From positions 1 to 7,368 of the forward strand of contig JAEZKB010000139.1 of the NCBI GenBank assembly GCA_023415605.1: DNA of 7,368 nucleotides. The letters are read 5' to 3'. This DNA is from Pseudomonadota bacterium. GTDB lineage: Bacteria; Pseudomonadota; Alphaproteobacteria; Rhizobiales; Devosiaceae. How positions within the stretch are numbered: the first letter of the stretch is position 1; every line of letters starts with the position of its first letter. Shown piece by piece: positions 6,978-7,368 of this stretch. The position numbers and the translations under genes were made by a program. The notes beneath the pieces were generated by a model. The model did not search any database. It saw only the letters and a list, made by a program, of their open reading frames with translations, and was not told the DNA's origin.

Positions 6978-7000
6978 ACGCAAGGCGGTGCCTCACGCGT
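6978..7000 (-). promoter_or_regulatory. Candidate expression-platform hairpin between riboswitch and gcvT
   Basis: On the minus strand ACGC and AGGC pair with GCCT and GCGT around an ACC loop, with three unpaired bases on one side and one on the other. No U-run follows, so it does not look like an intrinsic terminator. A second weak hairpin (CACG/CGTG, 6994-7005) overlaps and would compete with it. If the riboswitch acts on translation, on Rho access or on mRNA stability, this stretch is where switching would occur. Confidence 0.3.
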
Positions 7001-7009
7001 CCGTGCCCC

Positions 7010-7186
7010 CTCTGTCCGCTAACCTGAGAGATTTCCCCGCCAGCCTATGGGCGAGTTGCTCCTTCGGTGAGGCCAACGGCCTGCTTTCCAGAGTGACGAA
7101 AAACTGCGGTCCTTTTGCCTGAGAGTTTCCGGGGCGGTTGCTCCTTCGGCGCCGGCTGGATGGATCCAGCCGATCTCTCCCGCAGT
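7010..7186 (-). promoter_or_regulatory. Tandem glycine riboswitch (two aptamers) controlling gcvT-gcvH-gcvPA-gcvPB
   Basis: This leader binds glycine and is normally an ON switch for glycine catabolism. Reading the minus strand, aptamer 1 spans 7186 to 7103. Its P1 is ACTGCGG (7180-7186) with CCGCAGT (7103-7109), P2 is GAGAG/CTCTC, P3 has a strong GGCTGG/CCAGCC hairpin, and the conserved CCGAAGGAGCAA and CTCTCAGGCAAAAGGAC blocks are present. A nine-base linker (7094-7102, TTTTCGTCA) leads to aptamer 2, 7093 to 7010. Its P1 is CTCTG (7089-7093) with CAGAG (7010-7014), P3 has AGGCC/GGCCT, and it repeats CCGAAGGAGCAA and CTCTCAGG. In aptamer 2 the P2 5' strand is GAAAG, leaving one A-C mismatch, and the 3' block reads AGGTTAGCGGAC instead of AGGCAAAAGGAC. 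The riboswitch ends 62 bases before the gcvT ATG. Both conserved cores and the gene context make the call very safe. Confidence 0.96.
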
Positions 7187-7193
7187 CAATAGC

Positions 7194-7222
7194 TTCATGC
7201 GTCCTGGACGCGGCCGAGTCAA
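7194..7222 (-). promoter_or_regulatory. Probable sigma-70-type promoter of the gcv operon
   Basis: TTGACT (7217-7222, five of six bases of the -35 consensus) is separated by exactly 17 bases from CATGAA (7194-7199, a poor -10, three of six). Transcription would then begin near 7187, at the first base pair of aptamer 1 P1. That independent agreement with the riboswitch boundary is the main support. The weak -10 is the main doubt. Confidence 0.5.
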
Positions 7223-7233
7223 CGGGGCCGCGT
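7208..7233 (-). terminator. Inverted repeat downstream of the partial upstream gene, possible terminator
   Basis: ACGCGGCC and GGCCGCGT form a perfect 8-bp GC-rich stem around a 10-base loop, 15 bases after the stop of the partial gene at 7249. No U-run follows on the minus strand, so termination would be weak or Rho-aided. The proposed gcv -35 element lies entirely inside the loop. The repeat could instead be a binding site. Confidence 0.4.
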
Positions 7234-7248
7234 ATCAAGCCACAGCGA

Positions 7249-7368
7249 TCAGCCTTTGGTGTCGAAACCGACCCAGATGACGATGCGCTCGCCGCCAAGA
7301 TATGGAATGCCCACGTTCTCGACGACTTTGACGAATTCTTCGGACTGGTTGGGCGGCGTGATCGACAC
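7249..7368 (-). CDS. C-terminal end of an unrecognised protein, cut by the window edge
   Basis: The last 39 codons are open from the window edge to TGA at 7249-7251. The visible product opens VSITPPNQSEEFVKVVENVG and ends in the beta-rich stretch GERIVIWVGFDTKG. Codon use fits the neighbours: G or C dominates third positions. The sequence looks like a real, folded C-terminus, but I do not recognise the family. It runs in the same direction as the gcv operon, 62 bases upstream of the riboswitch and apparently separated from it by the 7208-7233 stem. Its start and most of its length are outside the window. Confidence 0.6.
   Translation of the reverse strand: MSITPPNQSEEFVKVVENVGIPYLGGERIVIWVGFDTKG

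Noticed and set aside
5820..7022. 400-codon open frame on the plus strand opposite gcvT and the riboswitch
   Set aside because: It mirrors gcvT in a high-GC genome where antisense frames stay open by codon bias. It runs into the riboswitch core, and its product is low-complexity Gly/Ala/Asp/Glu with no recognisable domain.
1..7368. Mobile element, CRISPR array, tRNA, defence or toxin-antitoxin system
   Set aside because: I found no transposase or integrase, no terminal repeats with target duplications, no regularly spaced repeats, no tRNA-like fold and no paired small ORFs typical of such systems. The solo GNAT has no antitoxin-like partner beside it.

Overview
The window is high-GC DNA from a free-living alphaproteobacterium. 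It is most likely a Hyphomicrobiales member close to Devosia or its relatives. This rests on three things: the wording of the F-ATP synthase b tail, a glycine decarboxylase split into two subunits within a gcvT-gcvH-gcvPA-gcvPB operon, and dispersed short CCTCCCCC/GGGGGAGG hairpins of a kind I associate with this group from memory. No database search was possible, so the placement is a family-level inference.

Layout. Bases 1-407 (+) hold the 3' part of an F0 subunit b gene (atpF). It carries an in-frame TAG and a one-base insertion, followed by a strong intrinsic terminator. Bases 476-925 (+) encode a small GNAT acetyltransferase. It converges on a 14-TM-type DHA2 drug-efflux MFS transporter at 1017-2423 (-). 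Short GC-rich hairpins lie beyond both ends of the transporter gene, and a perfect 14-bp palindrome sits just upstream of its start. From 2550 to 7187 the minus strand carries one complete regulatory and metabolic unit: a likely promoter (7194-7222), a tandem glycine riboswitch (7010-7186), then gcvT, gcvH, gcvPA and gcvPB. All three gene junctions have the same one-base TGATG stop/start overlap. Bases 7249-7368 (-) are the last 39 codons of an unrecognised protein that runs off the window.

How it works together. Free glycine binds the two aptamers in the leader and is expected to switch on the gcv operon. GcvPA/GcvPB decarboxylate glycine onto the lipoyl arm of GcvH. GcvT then passes the one-carbon unit to tetrahydrofolate and releases ammonia. 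The fourth component, dihydrolipoyl dehydrogenase, is not in the window and must be encoded elsewhere. The overlapping starts suggest translational coupling to hold the subunits in proportion. The MFS pump and the acetyltransferase have no visible functional tie to the gcv unit.

I see no mobile element, CRISPR array, phage gene, tRNA or rRNA. I also see no convincing new biological system. The best items for a second look are the damaged atpF, the riboswitch architecture (weakened P2 in aptamer 2, no visible terminator, a possible alternative pairing and a six-codon leader ORF before gcvT), the promoter placed inside a hairpin loop, and the repeated TGATG junctions.
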